Below are positions 11,964 through 23,213 of a DNA stretch of 64,000 bases, piece after piece. The position numbers were made by a program, and so were the translations under genes. Below the pieces are notes generated by a model, which was given only the letters and a program-made list of their open reading frames with translations, searched no databases and was not told the origin of the DNA. Numbering within the stretch: the stretch's first letter is position 1; each line of letters begins with the position of its first letter. The DNA is taken from contig JABAKD010000001.1 of the NCBI GenBank assembly GCA_012845835.1, positions 8,266,832 to 8,330,831 of the forward strand, read 5' to 3'. Source of the stretch: Undaria pinnatifida. Taxonomy: Eukaryota > Sar > Phaeophyceae > Laminariales > Alariaceae.

Positions 11964-12470
11964 TATACATCATGCATCGCGGGCATTTGAATCACCATTA
12001 CTTAGCCCCGCAATCTCGTACCATCAAGTACCCAAAACGTTGAAAAACACTACCACCAGGGTACTATCGGTTACCACTATAACCCTCACCACGGCCGAAA
12101 CCCATCTCTATTATCCACATCTCGTCTCTCCGCCGTGGCCGTGGCTGAATCCTATATTATCATTCTTTCACCTGAGCAGTTGCAAAGAGTTACGGTCCAA
12201 ATTGAGGCTCAGTAGGAAGGCATGGAGCAGCAATGAAGGGAAAACGTGCTACGTATAGGAAACGAACGTTCGCGGTAGTCGTGATATGGACCTCATCTGA
12301 ATTTCGTCTCCATAAACAAACACTGAGTTACACGTATTAGACTATAGATATCCGACGCCAGACATCGTCTTTAATCACTCTGGCATACCTGGTATAGACT
12401 AATACTATCACCATCCTTCTCAGATCCATGTACTGATGTTCGTCATGCACTGCTGGCCAAAGCTAAACAG

Positions 12471-12621
12471 TTATCGATCCTTTGGAGGCCAGTCATTATG
12501 GATACCTGAGGTGTGCTACAGACCACAGCCCACGTGTGGATCCTGCGATACTAGTAGGCTAGATATCCTTGTCTGTCTCGCCTTGACTCTAGACCTCGCT
12601 GCGCTAGGGCACGATTCGTAA
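12471..12621 (+). repeat. Truncated LTR relic of the same family
   Basis: GTCATTATGGATACCTGAGG, GTGCTACAGA, GGCTAGATATCCT, CTGTCTCGCCTTGACTC and ACGATTCGTAACA match the last 150 bases of the two LTRs, with more divergence and no 5' half. Confidence 0.8.
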
Positions 12622-13021
12622 CAAAATTATTGATATGATTGGCGGTCCCAATCTTCGATATGTTCGACGAGTTGATCGTTACCATGACGTGCACACAGGC
12701 AGCGGGAATGTTGGTTTATGCCTATCTATGCACAAGTCTGATTTACTATGTTGTATTCTGGTGTATGTGATGGTAATATCTTCGGAGATGCGGGAGAACC
12801 TATGGTTTCCCGAACGGATAATACAACATTAATAAGTGGCCCCTAATCCGATGATTAGGGTCGCCAAGACGTGTGTGAGTGGGAAAAGCCCTTGTTTGAG
12901 TGGTAATTCCTTCATTTCAGTATTTTAATACATGTACTTTCTCTTATATCTTCTCCCCTGCCTGATGATCCCTCATCTGGTACCGAGAGCAACCTCCCCG
13001 TGAGCCACCCTACGCCGGGCA

Positions 13022-13995
13022 TACAAATATATTATAAAAAAAGAAAATACACTCCAGCTGTGAGATCGAAGATTTCGTCGAAACTCATCTTTGCAAGCTG
13101 TGTGTGATATTCCGATCGCGCGCATTACGAGTTGTGTGTCCTCATTAAGGATATAGGTCGGCGACTCCCCTTACAACTACAGTGTAGCTATCAGGGTCAA
13201 CAGGGTGATTTTAGTCAGTCTGTGCGCGGAAACTATAAAACCCGTTTCTGAGGGGGACAAAATCTGACAGCTGTGAAGGGAAATGTATCCTTTTATCAAG
13301 TGAATCTTGTAAGTCGAATAACCGGTGAGGGGGGGGGGCGGAGTCTTGAAGGACGTGGGGGCCTGGTTTTGATCAAAAGCGAGCGGGTTTGGAGGGGGGG
13401 GGGGGGGGGGGGGGGGGGGGCGTGTGGGGCAGCTCAATATGTGCGTGGAAATTATACAATATTTTGAGGGAATAAATGTGACGGTTTTGGAAATAATGCA
13501 TCAGTTTATCATGTATATCCTGGGGTAAGTCGTACAATCAGTGAGTAAAGAGAGGGTGGAGTGTTCGAGGGGGTGGGGTTGGGATGGGTTGGGGGGGGGG
13601 GCGGGGGGGGAGGAGGGGGGGGGGGGGGTGGGGGGGGGGAAGGGGGGGGGGGGGGTGGGGGGGGGGAAGGGGGGGTGGGGGGTGGGGGGGGGGAAGGGGG
13701 GGGGGGGAGGGGGGGGGGGGGAAGGGGGCGGGGGGGGGGGCGGGGGGGGGGGGGGGGGGGGAAGGCTTTAGGTGAGGGGTTTGTTATACGTGTGGTGCTA
13801 GGTCTAGGCGATGGTGCGGGTGATGGGGAAGAAGGGGGCGTTCGAGGCGGGGGGAGGGGGGGGGACACAGCGGCATGGATGGCTCTCGAAGATAATGAGG
13901 TGATATCCTGTGCGTGAAGTGTGGCGGATTTCGATATTTGGTGGGGCGTTTGAGTAAGGGAGAGCAAGAAAGGGGGGGGGGGGGAGATTTTTTAT
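13022..13995 (+). repeat. Family A modular repeat, copy 2, with very long G tracts
   Basis: Intact head (ACACTCCAGCTGTGAGATCG, CATCTTTGCAAGCTGTGTG, TCCTCATTAAGGA, GGTCGGCGACTCCCC), then two CTATAAA/GACAGCTGTG-type modules and one GGTGCTAGGTCTAGG module. A tract of about 28 G lies at 13394-13421 and a G-rich block of about 175 bases at 13590-13765. Glycine-rich open frames here are artefacts of the G tracts. Confidence 0.85.
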
Positions 13996-14009
13996 ATATA
14001 TAGTCGATT

Positions 14010-14412
14010 ATATTGATTATGCCTATTGCATGTCAATAGGTTGGGGTATTGCACATCGATACCTTCGTTAGGTATGCGAATTTGTCAATCGATACCCATT
14101 GCTTGAACCAATAATAGGTCCAGAGAAATTGGTACAATATTGTTCTTAATATATAGGCGTGTGAATCTATCTATCGAGACCTATTTCTTCCACCAATATA
14201 TTATAGGTTCTGATAAATTAGCGCAATAGGCTATTTTTCTTACAATAATAGTTATGTCGCACTGTCGATCGACACCTATTACTGTGGCCAATAGGTACGT
14301 GGAAATATCGATCGATACCTATTGTTTGACCAATATGTATGTGAAATTGCCAATCGATATCTATTGCTATGAGCAATAGGTGTAAGGCCCTGCACAGCAG
14401 TGTTCTACCATG
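14010..14412. repeat. Field of ATCGATA(C/T)CTATTG words, part 1
   Basis: Variants of CAATCGATACCCATTG, ATCGATACCTATTG and CAATAGGT occur every 40-80 bases in both orientations. The field resumes after the pogo-like element (to about 16130) and again at 16900-18010. No coding potential. Confidence 0.75.
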
Positions 14413-14414
14413 TA

Positions 14415-15469
14415 CAGTCGGGGTCCCTATATAGTGCGGGTTATATAGTGCGGGTGCCTGCTATAGTGCGGGTGAAATCGCTTGGCACAACTTGGACCCC
14501 TCTAAAGTGCGGCTGTCGCACTACTCGGGGCACCCCTCTATAGTGCGGGTTTGGTCCCTTTTCAGACCTTCTATAGTGCGGATTCTGACGTCACCCCGCT
14601 CTGAGTGCGGCCAAACCCACACAAATTCTCGACGCATACGTAGTTTCTTTTTTTTTCCCCTTGTTTTGGAATCGAATGCATGGGGTGTCTGCAGTATAGT
14701 ACATGTGTGGAATGTGGGTTGTTTTATTGCGGATTTTCGCCGTTTTTTTTTCTTTCTTCGCGCGTCACCCCACCCAGCCCCACGTTAGCGTTGTAGAGAC
14801 GTTTTGTGAAAGAAGCTAAGAAGAAGTGGCCATGCTTATGTCATCTCTGCTTTTGAAGCGTTCCCCCCTTTGCTTTCACATGTTTGGATGGGTATAGGCG
14901 GGAGTTCTGAGCTGTTGTGAAAGTTGATTTTCAAAGGTGTTCCTCGGTTGTGTGTGCGGGCGTGTTCCATTATCCACGTGAAGCGCTTGGCTTCTAAATG
15001 CTATCCTCTCAATAATTTGTAATTATTGTAGGCTATTCAACGTACAATGGATTGGAGCAACAGCACGGGCTGAGACATAACTTTGCACACAGCATGCTCT
15101 CGCTGTGTGCATGTCACGGTGTATGCTGTGATCTGTTGTACGATGGACGGATGTGGTTTCACCGCTGCGCTGTGTGTTCTACTCTCACCCACGAACGACC
15201 GCAGGTCGTATACACCCGACCATATTTTCATTTTTTATAATACTCTAGACTACTATACAAATGCCACATCTTACTCTGTCCATGCAGTACAGTACTTTAT
15301 CCTAGTAAATTCGGGAATAGTGCGGAAAGGTGCACTATTCAGGATTCTACAGGACCCGAATAGTGCGCCCTCCCGCACTATTCAGGCCCGAAATCATATA
15401 GTGCGGGTGCCCATTATAGTGCGGGTATTTGGCTTGGCTCATACCCGTACTATAGCGGGACCCCGACTG
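14415..15469. mobile_element. Non-autonomous pogo-like DNA transposon (1,055 bases)
   Basis: Terminal inverted repeats CAGTCGGGGTCCC... and ...GGGACCCCGACTG are flanked by TA on both sides (14413-14414, 15470-15471), as in pogo/Tc1-mariner elements. The word TATAGTGCGGGT recurs in both orientations in the 200 bases inside each end (14430-14620, 15310-15460), which looks like subterminal transposase-binding repeats. No transposase or DDE motif is visible. The insertion site is proven by an empty copy at 15796-15814, where TCTACCATGTATTGAGTAC is uninterrupted. Confidence 0.85.
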
Positions 15470-15470
15470 T

Positions 15471-16130
15471 ATTGAGTACTGTTGGTCTGTCCACAAGCCG
15501 GTGTATCGAATACCGACTAATTGAATACCGATACGTATTGTAACTTGTGATGAGAGGGTGAAATTGTCGACAGAAACCTATTTTTTCGCCCACTTGGTCC
15601 AGAGGAATTGGTATGATTGATGCCCTCGAAAAAAAAGTGTGTTTCTTAGTTGTTCAACGGCAGCAGCAGCTATGGATTGAAATCCTCCTCGTCAGCCTAT
15701 CGATTGAAACGTACTTTAATATTATTAGGTATTATCATCGTAGACCTGCCGATTTTAAACAAAAGGCATGACCAATAGGTGTAAGACCCTGCACAGTAGT
15801 CTACCATGTATTGAGTACACCTGTTGGTCTATCCACAAGCTGGTGTGTGTATCGAATACCGATTAATTGAAAATCGATATGTATGTATCGTAACTTAGAA
15901 TAAAAAGGTGAAATTGTCGATATATACCTATTTCTTCGCGCACTAGGTCCAGAGGAATTGGTATGATTGATGCCCTCGAAACAAAAACTGAAAGGTGTTT
16001 TATAGTTGTTCAACAGCAGCAGCAGCTATCGATTGAAATCCTCGTCAGCCTATCGACTAGAACTAATTTAAGTATCAGGTATTATCATCATCGAAGACGT
16101 GTGATTCAAAACAAAAGGCAAGAAGGAGGT
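15471..16130 (+). repeat. Direct duplication of a 310-330 base unit
   Basis: 15471-15780 and 15811-16130 share TTGGTCTNTCCACAAGC, GTATCGAATACCGA, GGTCCAGAGGAATTGG, TATGATTGATGCCCTCGAAA, CAGCAGCAGCTAT and GATTGAAATCCTC. Both copies follow a CCCTGCACAG/CTACCATGTA junction. The pogo-like element split the first copy's junction. Confidence 0.85.
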
Positions 16131-16149
16131 CTAGGTACATATTTTGCTG

Positions 16150-16840
16150 TATACTAAAAAAATAGAAATACACTCCAGCTGCTGTGAGATCGAAGATTTT
16201 GTCGAAACTCATCTTTGCAAGCTGTTTGTGATACTCCGATCGCGCGTATTCATGGGTGTGTGTGTCCTCATTAAGGATGTAGGTCGGCGACTCCCCTTGG
16301 AACTACAGTGTGGCTTGTAACGGGGTCAACAGAGTGATGTTAGTCAGTCTGTGCGCGGAAACAATAAAAATCGTTTTCGAGGGGGACCAAATATGACAGC
16401 TGTGGAAGGAAACGCATCAGTTTATCAAGTGTATACTATAGGTGGTATAACCGGTGAGGGGAGGGCGAAGTTTTTAAGGGCGTGGGGGCCCGGGTTTGAA
16501 CGAGAGGGAGCGGCGGGCGGGGGGCGGGCAGCTCAACCTGTGCGCGGAAACTATAAATCCCTCAAAGGGACAAATCCGACGGTTGTGGGAGGAATGCATC
16601 AGTTTGTCATGTATATCCTGTAAGTCTTACAACCAGCGAGGAGAGTGCGGAGTATTCGTAGGGGTGGCGGGGCGGGGGGTTGGGGGGGAGGGGGGTTGGT
16701 TGGGGAGTGGGGGGAGATTGGGGGGGATTGGGGGGGGGGTGGGGTTGGGGGGCGGGGGCGGTTGGGGCGGGGGGGTGTTGGGGGGGGGGGGGGGGCATTG
16801 GCGGTGGGGGGGTTGGGAGGAGGGCATCCAAGGTATTAAT
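16150..16840 (+). repeat. Family A modular repeat, copy 3
   Basis: Head ACACTCCAGCTGCTGTGAGA, CATCTTTGCAAGCTG, TCCTCATTAAGGA and GGTCGGCGACTCCCC, then two CTATAAA-type modules ending in a G-rich block at 16655-16815. Confidence 0.85.
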
Positions 16841-16899
16841 TCAAACAACATAATTGCTGGGGAATACGGTGCGTAAAGGAATGTTCAAAGTAGTACGAG

Positions 16900-18010
16900 C
16901 GTATAAATTTACAAGCATTAGGTATCTATCGAAACCCTTGCAAGTATATCTATTAAATTGTCAGTAGGTATCGATCGATACCCTTGCGAACGAATTAAAT
17001 TGGGCAATAGGCATCGATCGACACCCTTCCAAACCTATTACATTAAGCAACAAGTATCGATTGATATCATGGCACACCACCTGTCTCTTTAACCGATATG
17101 TATTGATTGGTGGCGATAAAAAGGTACGGTTCGAACGATAGCCTGTTGGGAGTCGTTTTCAAATTATGAGGGTGCCCAAGATACCTGTCGATATACACCT
17201 TCGCAAGCATATCGGTGGCACAATAGGCTATTTTGGCCGCTGCCCTAACCCCATTGTTGCATACAACACCTATCGATAGACCCCGAAGCCGAGCTATTGT
17301 TCCCGCGATAGGTATCGATCCTCATCGTTGCCGACCTATTGTCGGCCCAATGGCCTATTCGATAGGGCATTATCCAGGGTATAAGAAGGAACTGAACGGC
17401 ACGCAAACAAGTCGCTCTAAAACACTTCAGGCTTGAGCTTCGCATCGAACACAAATACGTAGCAATCACTACCTTGTTGTTGAGACCCTCCACCTTGATT
17501 GAGCATCTTAAGGCACAAGGACAGACAGCGCCGTTTTCGGGGATTCCCCGCTGATCTGGAGAGCACTGCGGCGTGGATGATGAATGGCGAACTAGTCTAT
17601 AGATAGAGTTGAGTATACCTAGACGGGCTGTGTTCGAGCGCCTTTGCTCTCCAACACCAAAACAATGATAAGGCTCTACGTACCGATGCCTATTATCCGA
17701 AACAATATTATGGTGAAAGGTCTGTCAATGACTCTTCTTGTCCGAAACAATAGCATTGAGAAATGTCTATCGATACCTATTTTCCGAAACAATAGGTTTG
17801 GTGAAAGGTATATCGATACCTATCGGACAAACCCATAGATTCCGCCTCTCAACGCCAATACCCTATCGCCCAAACAGCAGTACCGCCCTGAAAATGTCTA
17901 TCGATACCTACTTGTTTTATCAACATGTTCAGATAAATAGGTACAACAGGCTATTGGTCATACAGTAGATCATTGAAGATACCAATCGATATCCATGGTC
18001 GGCCCCAATA
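16900..18010. repeat. Field of ATCGATA-type words, part 2
   Basis: Recurrent AGGTATCGATCGATACCC, TATCGATACCTATT and CAATAGGCTA words in both orientations; CCGAAACAATAG also repeats at 17696-17810. No gene is visible in this 1.1 kb. Confidence 0.7.
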
Positions 18011-18021
18011 GGCTACTACTG

Positions 18022-18432
18022 TTATAAGACTTAGTTTGGGTAAGCTATTGGTTAACCTTTGGCAAGTGGTCAAACGGACTAATACCCCACTAGTCTAGTC
18101 TAATACCTTAACAAATGGCGTCGCCGATGAGATCATCATGGGTTTTTGGGTCGTGGGTTCAAATCCCACCATCCACAGTAATATTTGTTTTCAGACTTTC
18201 CCCATGTCGAACTCGAAAAATGCTGTCCCTGGTATCCCCAGGAAATGAAACCGCTTGGATAATGAGAGGTCCGCCCGCATATCCGGCCGACCTGGTATCC
18301 CTACGTTTCAGGGGGGAAGAGTGTTATAAGGGAGAGTGTTATAAGGCTTAGTTCGGGTAAGCTATTGGTTACCATTTGGCAAGTGGTCAAAATGACTAAT
18401 ACCCCACTAATACCTTGACAAATGGCGTTGAC
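18022..18432 (+). repeat. Duplicated tRNA-like segment (18022-18130 and 18336-18432)
   Basis: Both copies run GTTATAAG(A/G)CTTAGTT, GGTAAGCTATTGGTTA, TTTGGCAAGTGGTCAAA and AATACCCCACTA, then end ACAAATGGCGT. Only the first copy carries the T-arm-like stem downstream. Confidence 0.8.
18055..18177 (+). tRNA. tRNA-derived sequence (probably a SINE head or pseudogene)
   Basis: TGGCAAGTGGTC resembles an A box of Leu/Ser-type tRNAs. GTGGG-TTCAAAT-CCCAC at 18153-18169 is a perfect T arm, followed by CATCCAC and A. The two boxes are about 90 bases apart, too far for a normal tRNA, and no 5' strand pairs with CATCCAC. I therefore read it as tRNA-derived rather than as a functional tRNA gene. Confidence 0.4.
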
Positions 18433-18712
18433 GACGACAACGTCCTACCCCACTATTAATAATACCTCAACACTACGAAACGTACAACGACGCGTATGAA
18501 AATACGTGGAAGTGCGGTGAGCTTTATTTTTACCCATCCGCCGGACGATGAAAAAAAAAAAAAAAGAAAGTGCCCACCGATACTTACCGCGGGCTACATT
18601 ATTAGGTCTCCTAATGGAATAGGATCCTATCGATGGCATATTGACCTGAAACCTATAGTCCAGCGTGTGCGGGCTATAACAAAAATGTTGCTGACCGACC
18701 TATATACAAGAA

Positions 18713-18910
18713 TAATCTATATCGCGCGACAAAAAGGCCAATGTCACGACGGCTGTGGGTGCTACTATTAATACTACTGTAACAGCAGTAGTAGTGTACT
18801 AAAAGGAATAAAACGCTGGCCTGCTCCGACGGGCTCTTAATAAATCGGTTTACCCTACTACTGACTGTGCTGATAATTATATTCGACCAAGTACTCGTAC
18901 GATAAGATTA
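18713..18910 (+). repeat. Dispersed 180-200 base repeat, copy 1
   Basis: Matches 28121-28292 (ATCTATATCGCGCGACAAAA, CACGACGGCTGTGGGTGCTA, GGCCTGCTC, GGTTACCCTACT/GGTTTACCCTAC, TTCGACCAAGTAC) and, in part, 28510-28600. Non-coding. Confidence 0.8.
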
Positions 18911-18982
18911 CCGAGAACGGAACAGCTACTAGCAGTAGAACGTACCACGGAGTCTCTACAGCAAGAATATTGCTGAGCGACC

Positions 18983-20900
18983 TATATATTATAAAAAAAG
19001 AAAATACACTCCAGCTGTGAGATCGAAGATTTCGTCGAAACTCATCTTTGCAAGCTGTGTGTGATACTCCGATCGCGCGCATTACGAGTTGTGTGTCCTC
19101 ATTAAGGATATAGGTCGGCGACTCCCCTTACAGCTACAGTGTAGCTATCAGGGTCAACAGGATGATTTTAGTCAGTCTGTGCGCGGAAACTATAAAACCC
19201 GTTTCTGAGGGGGACAAAATCTGACAGCTGTGAAGGGAAAGGGGGGGCCTGGTTTTGATCAAAAGCGAGCGGGTTTGGAGGGGGGGGTTGGGGCGGGGGC
19301 AGCTCGATATGTGCCTGGAAACTATACATTATTTCGAGGGGATAAATGTGACATTTTTGGAAATAATACATCAGTTTATCGTGTATATCCTGGGGTAAGT
19401 CGTACAATCAGTGAGTAAAGAGAGGGTGGAGTGTTCGAGGGGGTGGGGTTGGGATGGGTTGGGGGGGAAGGGGGGGGGGTGGGGGCGGGGGTGGGGGGTG
19501 GGGGGGGAAGGGCTTTAGGTGAGGGGTTTGTTATACGTGTGGTGCTAGGTCTAGGCGAAGGTGCGGGTGATGGGGAAGAAGGGGGCGTTCGAGGCGGGGG
19601 GGGGGGGGGGGGGGGGGAGGAACACAGCGGCATGGATGGCTCTCGAAAGATAATGAGGTGATATCCTGTGCGTGAAGTGTTTATTAATGTGGCGGATTTC
19701 GATATTTGGTGGGACGTTTGAGTAAGGAAGAGCAAGAGGGGGGGGGGGGGGGGGGGGATTTTTTAGGAGGTTTAGGTCACAAATAATATTCAAATACACT
19801 TCGGCTGTGAGATCAAAGATATGTATCAGCTTGTTATACGCGTGGTGCTAGGTCTAGGCGATCGTGCAGGTGGTCGGGAAAGAGGGGGCGTTGGAGGGGG
19901 GGGGGGGGGGGGGGGGAAACACAGCGGCATGGATGGCTCTCGAAAGATAATGAGGTGATATCCTGTGCGTGAAGTGTTTATTAATGTGGCGGATTTTGAT
20001 ATTTGGTGGGGCGTTTGAGTAAGGGAGAGCAAGAGGGGGGGGGGGGATTTTTAGGAGGTTTAGGTCACAAATAATATTCAAATACACTTCGGCTGTGAGA
20101 TCAAAGATATGTAGCAGCTTGTTATACGCGTGGTGCTAGGTCTAGGCGATCGTGTAGGTGGTCGGAAAAGAGGGGGCGTTGGAGGGGGAGGGGGGGGGGG
20201 GGGGAGGGGGGGGGAATAATTGAAACCTTCGTCATGGATGGTCAGAAAGATAATGACGTGGTATCAACTGCGTATAGGTGTTTATTACTCAGGCCGATTT
20301 TGATTGTGAGTGGGGCGTTTGGACAGACTAGGCGGAAGGGGGGGGGGGGGATCGGGGGACGGAGGGGCGGGGGGGGGAAAGGGTTGGGGTTTGTTATGAA
20401 AAAGAGGTCAGTGGAGGGGGAGGGGAGGGAGGGGGGCGGGGGGCGGGGGGCGGGACATTTCAATATGTGCGCGGAAACTATAAATTCTCAAAGGGGACAA
20501 ACCTGACGATTGAAGCAATAAGACATCCCTTTATATCATCTGGCTTGTAATGTTCACTATTCTAGAAGGTTTGATGTTAGATGAAGCATGCAACCCAGTG
20601 TTTAAGTGTAGTAAATAACGTGTTAAATCTTCACAGTTTGTTGTTGTATGATACAGCGATCGAAAGCTAGAATATTTTATAGAATATTTGTAGGTACCAT
20701 TATTTTCTGACATCGCCAATTATAAGAAACAGATACGTATTGTCAAATGCAACAGGCGAGGTGATGTGGTCATGCACTGTGTTTGTCACCATCATCATAC
20801 AGTCACCATTATTATCGACATCGCTAATTATACGCACGAGATACGTATTGCCAAATACAGCATGCGAGGTGATGTATGTGGCCATGTGCTGTCTCCGTCA
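18983..20900 (+). repeat. Family A modular repeat, copy 4, longest
   Basis: It begins with the standard head and runs through repeated GGTGCTAGGTCTAGG...CATGGATGGCT...GATAATGAGGTGATATC modules, each bounded by poly-G (19593-19617, 19739-19757, 19894-19916, 20035-20046, 20185-20213, 20338-20350, 20440-20452). It ends in a 3' module (about 20500-20900) with ATCGCCAATTATAAG, GATACGTATTG and CAGGCGAGGTGATGTGGTCA. The minus-strand copy at 51255-52830 has the same order, so this may be near full length (about 1.9 kb). Confidence 0.85.
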
Positions 20901-21157
20901 TTGAGCATTAGAGGGAGGGATGCGAATCGACGCTTGGTATACATGTGCTCAATTACGTTACCTCATTAGTCATACTTGGTATACACGCGCTCAATCACGT
21001 TACCTCGTTAGTAATACTTCGCTTGGCATACGTGGGGAGGCGATCATGCAGACGGTATGTACGAAATACCCTACGTAATGGGTTGGTAAGGTTGTTTACC
21101 GCAATTTTAACACATCTGCTTGTGCTTCCTTTTCCAAATTATTTTTGTCTCAAATAA
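20901..21157. other. Left flank of the tyrosine-recombinase retrotransposon
   Basis: It holds two short near-repeats (TACATGTGCTCAATTACGTTACCTC and the same pattern 50 bases on). It ends TGCTTCCTTTTCCAAATTA...GTCTCAAATAA, whose intact counterpart is at 27800-27830. Confidence 0.6.
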
Positions 21158-21367
21158 GCAGAATATTATCGAAGTATGAGAAAATATGGGTTTTGTACGT
21201 ACGTAAGAAGTTTGACCAATCAGATCAATGCGGTAACTCATAGTCGTACGAGTGATAGCCTTGGGTACACCTGGCCCAGTTGTGTAGGCGACGACCTGCA
21301 CGCGGAGCGCGTAGGGGAGCAGAGTCAGAGCTACAGGTCCAAGGTGTGATACAGACTAGTTTAAGTT
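21158..21367 (+). repeat. Split direct repeat A1
   Basis: 210 bases starting GCAGAATATTATCGAAG and ending CTAGTTTAAGTT. Identical to A2 except for one extra A in the AAAATATGGG run. The gag start follows 20 bases later, so A1 probably holds the promoter or leader. Confidence 0.95.
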
Positions 21368-21386
21368 GTTCGTGCACTCCTCGACG

Positions 21387-22844
21387 ATGGAAGAGTGCAA
21401 ATCACCGGAGGCCGAAGCTCTCGTGGCTGCTGTACGCGGTCCTAACCAGGCTGCCTCGGACGCTACGAGAGTCGAGGCAGAGGCTTATGCTGCTGTCGCT
21501 GCTGTGCAAGCTGGGGTCGACGCTCGCCGCGCCGAAGCTCTGGCTGCTGTGCAAGCTGAGTCCGGAGGTCGCCGTGCCGCAGCAGCTTCGGTCGCTGCTA
21601 CTGCTGCGCCTGCGGCACCATCTGTATTCAGCCCCAGTCCCGCCGGGTCCGAGGCTGCGGGAGTCACATCGGCCGAAGTGCTGACCTGGCAAGGGCAGGT
21701 GTCTGGCGAGTTCGCTCGGATAGGCGCAGACATGATCCGCCTCAAGGCAACGATGGATCGGCTGCTCGCATCCGTTGAAACCTTGAAGGATGCGGTGGCC
21801 GGCGGCGCATCGAGAGCCGAGAACATGGAGGCCATGGTTCAGCAGTTTATGGACAACGTTGGTGATCGGCAGCCGGCTCCACGGGACAGTGGGGATGCGA
21901 GGGAGCGCCAACTTCAGAAGTCGCAATTAACCGACGATGCGGCGCTCTGGAAGAAGATGGCGTCTAGAAAACATTGGGTGCTCCGCGGGCGCATACCTCC
22001 CAACATTGGCGACTCGGCGGCGGATATTCAGTCCTTCGTAGGCGAGGCCGTCAACGTCACGACGTCAGTGGCTACCCAGCTTCGCGCGATCAGTGACTTT
22101 GACGTTCGTGCGTACGGGCCGCGGGCGGAAGGGATGGTCGACCACCTGCTGATGGTCGCTGACCGCCTTGATTTCTTGCGCCAGGCCCTTGTGGCGGTCC
22201 TGTCGGTTGGATTTTCCCTCGATAGCGACGGCGACCGTCACTGCCGGGAGAGGGTGGCAACGATCGATGCTGCCTTCACGTCGGCGTCGGCTGACTTACG
22301 CCGGCATACCCTGAGCAATATTATCCTGCTTTCTGGACCCGCGGCGCGGGCTGTCATGAGCGAGATGGTAAACGACGATCTTCGCCTGTGGGTCAACGAA
22401 CTCATGCGCTTCGCACAGCAAGTTCGTCCGCCGATGGTGCCCCCTCCGTCCGACTTCACGTTCTCGATGCCGCCTGTGCCTTCGTTCAAGCGCACGAGCG
22501 CCTTTTGCTCTAGCGGGGGAGACGTGCTCAAGCTCGTCGAAGGATTGCATGTCCCCCGCGACAGCCAGGACGGGCCGTCCAAGAGAAAAAGCAACTCGGC
22601 CAGCCCCGGTACACCAAAGAAAAAAATCGCTGCCCAGTGCCGGATGTTTGCTTCTACGGGCCGATGCCGGTTCTCCAACTGCAAATCCTGGCATTCGGCT
22701 CCACCGGCCGACGCCACTTCACTCGACGCCCTCCGCGACAGTAGCAGTGCGGCGGCGCCGGCTGTTGGGTCGTGGGCGTTGGCGTTGCGCTCAGAGCCCC
22801 GCGGTGGGTCCGGAGGTGGTAGTGGCGGCGCGGGTTCTGGATGA
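21387..22844 (+). CDS. Gag-like protein of the Ngaro-type element
   Basis: 485 codons from the first ATG after A1. An upstream TTG at 21366 is in frame but is not needed. The first third is extremely alanine-, glutamate- and arginine-rich and probably helical; the middle has no motif I recognise. Near the C-terminus is a CX8CX4CX3H zinc knuckle (Cys418, Cys427, Cys432, His436), preceded by a basic KRKSNSASPGTPKKK stretch, a nucleic-acid-binding arrangement typical of retroelement Gag. It ends in a Gly/Ser-rich tail and TGA (22842-22844). The reading frame continues open beyond that TGA, without any stop, into the reverse transcriptase. Position and zinc finger make Gag the best call; the role is packaging of element RNA. 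Confidence 0.8.
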   Translation: MEECKSPEAEALVAAVRGPNQAASDATRVEAEAYAAVAAVQAGVDARRAEALAAVQAESGGRRAAAASVAATAAPAAPSVFSPSPAGSEAAGVTSAEVLTWQGQVSGEFARIGADMIRLKATMDRLLASVETLKDAVAGGASRAENMEAMVQQFMDNVGDRQPAPRDSGDARERQLQKSQLTDDAALWKKMASRKHWVLRGRIPPNIGDSAADIQSFVGEAVNVTTSVATQLRAISDFDVRAYGPRAEGMVDHLLMVADRLDFLRQALVAVLSVGFSLDSDGDRHCRERVATIDAAFTSASADLRRHTLSNIILLSGPAARAVMSEMVNDDLRLWVNELMRFAQQVRPPMVPPPSDFTFSMPPVPSFKRTSAFCSSGGDVLKLVEGLHVPRDSQDGPSKRKSNSASPGTPKKKIAAQCRMFASTGRCRFSNCKSWHSAPPADATSLDALRDSSSAAAPAVGSWALALRSEPRGGSGGGSGGAGSG

Positions 22845-23213
22845 GGACACGGGCCCTTCCTGTCGGTTGGGCCAACACCTCGTAGGGGGGCGGCTGCTGA
22901 GCGTGCCGTTGGTAGAGCGGCGACGGCGCCGGGGGCCAGCGGGGGATCGGGGGACCGGCCGGCCACCCAAGGCGTAGGGGGGGGGCTGCGTGGGCGTGCA
23001 TTGGTAGCTCTGGCGGGCGATGGGGGTGTGGGGCGGGCTCGCGCGGCGGTGGCTCCGGGCTCGGTTCCCTTCGAAGAGAAAGGTACGGTTTCTTGTGTGC
23101 GTGTGCGTGATGTGCCGGCTGATTTGCTGCGTGTACAAGGGGCGGGTGTTGGCGTACGTTCGGGTGCCTTGCGACTCGCTTGGTTGGATGCGTGGGCGGT
23201 TGTGGTGCAGTCG

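Noticed and set aside
13541-13967. Glycine-rich (+) and proline-rich (-) open frames
   Set aside because: Caused by poly-G tracts in family A; the same occurs at 16607-16876, 19376-19799 and 20234-20506.
14010-18010. CRISPR-like repeat spacing of ATCGATA words
   Set aside because: Words vary, occur in both orientations and at irregular spacing in a eukaryotic context, so this is not a CRISPR array.
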